Shown: positions 3,651 to 5,323 of the stretch, piece after piece | Layout of the letters: each line of letters opens with the position of its first letter | How positions within the stretch are numbered: the first letter of the stretch is position 1 | From: Candidatus Intestinimonas stercorigallinarum | GTDB taxonomy: Bacteria > Bacillota > Clostridia > Oscillospirales > Oscillospiraceae | Direction: 5' to 3' | DNA: 5,323 nucleotides | Assembly (NCBI GenBank): GCA_019115345.1 | Contig: DXDV01000264.1 | Location: 1-5,323 of the forward strand | The notes under the pieces: generated by a model | Databases searched by the model: none | What the model was told of the DNA's origin: nothing | What the model saw: the letters and a program-made list of their open reading frames with translations, nothing else | Program-made: the position numbers and the translations under genes

Positions 3651-5323
3651 ATCCCTTGGTCATGTGCTGGGCCGCTGAGCGGAGCATGAGCCGCTTGGTG
3701 CCCACCGAGTCGAAGGCGATCTCGATGAGGGCGTCGCCCCCCACGGGCTGGACCGAGAGGACCATGCCCCTGCCGAAGGCCTTGTGGACCACGGCGTCTC
3801 CCTTCTGGAAGGCGGGGATGCCTGCGGCGGGGCGTGCGCCGGGGGCAGACCGGGGGGAGGCCGGCGTCCGGCGGGGCTGGGACGGAGCGGCGGGCCGGGC
3901 GGCCTGGGGCTCCGAGGACCAGGGGGCGCCGTAGCCCCCCCGGTTGAAGGTCCGGGGAGCGGGGGCGCTCCGCCACCGGCCGGCGGCGTCGTCATCGGGG
4001 CGGCTCAGGGGGCTGCGGCCGCTCTTCTCCACCAGCTCCTCCGGGATCTCCCCGGTGAACCGGGAGGGCCGGTTGGCGCTGGTGCGGCCGAAGAGCATCC
4101 GCTGGGCGGCGCAGGTGAGGTAGAGCCTCTCCTTGGCCCGGGTCATGGCCACGTAGCACAGCCGCCGCTCCTCCTCCATCTCCGCGTCGTCGCCGATGGC
4201 CCGGGCGCCGGGGAAGATGCCCTCCTCCACCCCCACCACAAAGACCACGGGGAACTCCAGGCCCTTGGCCGAGTGCATGGTCATCATGACCACGCAGTCC
4301 TCGTCTGGGTCGTGGTTGTCCAGGTCGGTGTAAAGGGCGATCTCATCCAGGAAGCCGGAGAGGGAGGGCTCCCCCTCGGCGTTTTCCAGGTAGCTGTTGA
4401 TGGAGGTGAGGAGCTCCCGGACGTTCTCCAGCCGGGTGCGGTCCTCCACCGTGTTCTTGGCCTCCAGGGCGGCGGCGTAGCCCGTCCGGGCCAGCACCTC
4501 CTCGTAGAAGTCGGGAAGGGACAGCTCCCCGGCGAGCCTCCGCAGACCCTCCATGAGGTCGGTAAACTGGGCCAGCTTGGCCGCCGCCTTGCCGAGGTCG
4601 GGGTAGGCCCGGGCGTTTTTCACCACCTCCCAGAGGCTCTTCCCCTCCTGGGCGGCGATGGTCTGGGCGGCGTCCACCGTCCTCTGGCCGATGCCCCGGG
4701 CGGGGACGTTGATGATCCGGGCCAGGCGCAGGTCGTCGGCGGGGTTGTTGAGGGCGCAGAGGTAGGCCAGCATATCCTTGACCTCCGCCCGGTCGAAGAA
4801 GCGGATGCCGCCGATGATGCGGTAGGGCACGCCGTTGCGCTTGAAGGCCTGCTCGATCTGGTTGGACTGGGCGTTCATCCGGTAGAGGACGGCGTTGTCC
4901 CGCCAGGGGCGGCCCTGGCTGTACCCGGCCAAAATCTGTGCGGCCACGTACTGGGCCTCGTCGCTCTCGTTCATGGCGGTGTAGAGCTGGAGCTTGTCCC
5001 CCTTCTCATGGCGGGTCCACAGCTCCTTGCCCTTCCGGCCCTGGTTGTGGCGGATCACGGCGTTGGAGGCCTCCAGAATGTTGCCGGTGGAGCGGTAGTT
5101 CTCCTCCAGGCGGATGACCCGCGCCCCCTTGTACTGGTTCTCAAAGGACAGGATGTTCTCGATGGTGGCCCCCCGGAACCGGTAGATGGACTGGTCGTCG
5201 TCGCCCACCACGCAGATGTTCTCCCACCGGCCCGCCAGCAGGGCGGAGAGCCGGTACTGGAGCTGGTTGGTGTCCTGATACTCATCAATGAGTACATATC
5301 GGAATTTCCGCTGATAATAATCC
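3649..5323 (-). CDS. pcrA: PcrA/UvrD-type ATP-dependent DNA helicase (5' part beyond window)
   Basis: Superfamily 1A 3'-5' DNA helicase acting in repair, replication and recombination. The C-terminal 557 codons are visible (the frame begins at 5322); about 180-200 N-terminal residues with the Q motif and Walker A lie right of the window. By visible residue number: Walker B/motif II LIDEYQDTN (11-19); motif III GDDDQSIYRFRGA (40-52); motif IV LEENYRST (72-79) with R77; the UvrD_C core, including GVPYRIIGGIRFFDRAEVKD; motif V TMHSAKGLEF (348-357); motif VI RRLCYVAMTRA (386-396) with R395. A Pro/Ala/Arg-rich disordered linker (about 438-502) leads to a C-terminal Tudor-like domain (about 505-552, KGDAVVHKAFGRGMVLSV), as in PcrA, where it contacts RNA polymerase. 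DEYQDTN and this tail favour PcrA over other UvrD-like helicases. The stop TAA (3651-3649) faces the HAD gene. There is no frameshift in the visible part. Confidence 0.95.
   Translation of the reverse strand, partial: DYYQRKFRYVLIDEYQDTNQLQYRLSALLAGRWENICVVGDDDQSIYRFRGATIENILSFENQYKGARVIRLEENYRSTGNILEASNAVIRHNQGRKGKELWTRHEKGDKLQLYTAMNESDEAQYVAAQILAGYSQGRPWRDNAVLYRMNAQSNQIEQAFKRNGVPYRIIGGIRFFDRAEVKDMLAYLCALNNPADDLRLARIINVPARGIGQRTVDAAQTIAAQEGKSLWEVVKNARAYPDLGKAAAKLAQFTDLMEGLRRLAGELSLPDFYEEVLARTGYAAALEAKNTVEDRTRLENVRELLTSINSYLENAEGEPSLSGFLDEIALYTDLDNHDPDEDCVVMMTMHSAKGLEFPVVFVVGVEEGIFPGARAIGDDAEMEEERRLCYVAMTRAKERLYLTCAAQRMLFGRTSANRPSRFTGEIPEELVEKSGRSPLSRPDDDAAGRWRSAPAPRTFNRGGYGAPWSSEPQAARPAAPSQPRRTPASPRSAPGARPAAGIPAFQKGDAVVHKAFGRGMVLSVQPVGGDALIEIAFDSVGTKRLMLRSAAQHMTKG

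Noticed and set aside
3482..3976. Open frames on both strands crossing the HAD-pcrA gap (for example plus 3449-3934, minus 3976-3482)
   Set aside because: They run through the terminator hairpin and into pcrA in the wrong frame, with no plausible start site or protein-like composition.
3649..5211. PcrA start at the GTG codon at 5211
   Set aside because: The frame continues upstream to the window edge with helicase motif II (DEYQDTN), so this is an internal Val codon.

Overview
The window comes from a high-GC member of the Bacillota. The gene repertoire, strong purine-rich Shine-Dalgarno sites, a consensus sigma-A promoter, a T-box riboswitch and PcrA-type helicase sequences all fit the Clostridia, and GC-rich gut Oscillospiraceae (Flavonifractor or Pseudoflavonifractor-like) are my best guess. 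Genus is inferred from composition and family resemblance, not from a database match.

Left part (1-2141), all on the minus strand. A DMT/EamA permease gene (2141-1239) is followed by a perfect sigma-A promoter whose -35 box contains the permease stop codon. Next comes a complete T-box leader (about 1207-921) with a TGG (Trp) specifier and an intrinsic terminator. It is followed by the 5' 270 codons of a TrpX-like lipoprotein, the substrate-binding subunit of an ABC importer, whose gene runs off the left edge. The T-box predicts that import is switched on when uncharged tRNA-Trp accumulates. No terminator separates the permease gene from the T-box, so permease transcripts should run into the riboswitch.

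Middle part (2142-3445), plus strand. A divergent promoter in the 67-bp gap after the permease start drives a two-gene unit: an AAG/MPG-type DNA-3-methyladenine glycosylase with all recognised active-site residues, and 28 bp later a HAD-superfamily phosphatase of unknown substrate.

Right part (3446-5323). The HAD gene faces a convergent pcrA-type helicase gene on the minus strand, of which only the C-terminal 557 codons are in the window. The gap between them (3446-3648) holds a strong terminator hairpin. It also holds a structured 154-bp segment flanked by a perfect 15-bp direct repeat; one repeat copy is the terminator's own 5' arm. Removing one repeat unit restores a compact layout of HAD stop codon, terminator, pcrA stop codon, so this looks like the footprint of a small repeat or MITE-like insertion into a terminator.

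I found no CRISPR array, tRNA, rRNA, toxin-antitoxin pair, phage gene or defence system. The two points most worth following up are the insertion-like element at 3446-3614 and the promoter and T-box arrangement behind the permease gene.
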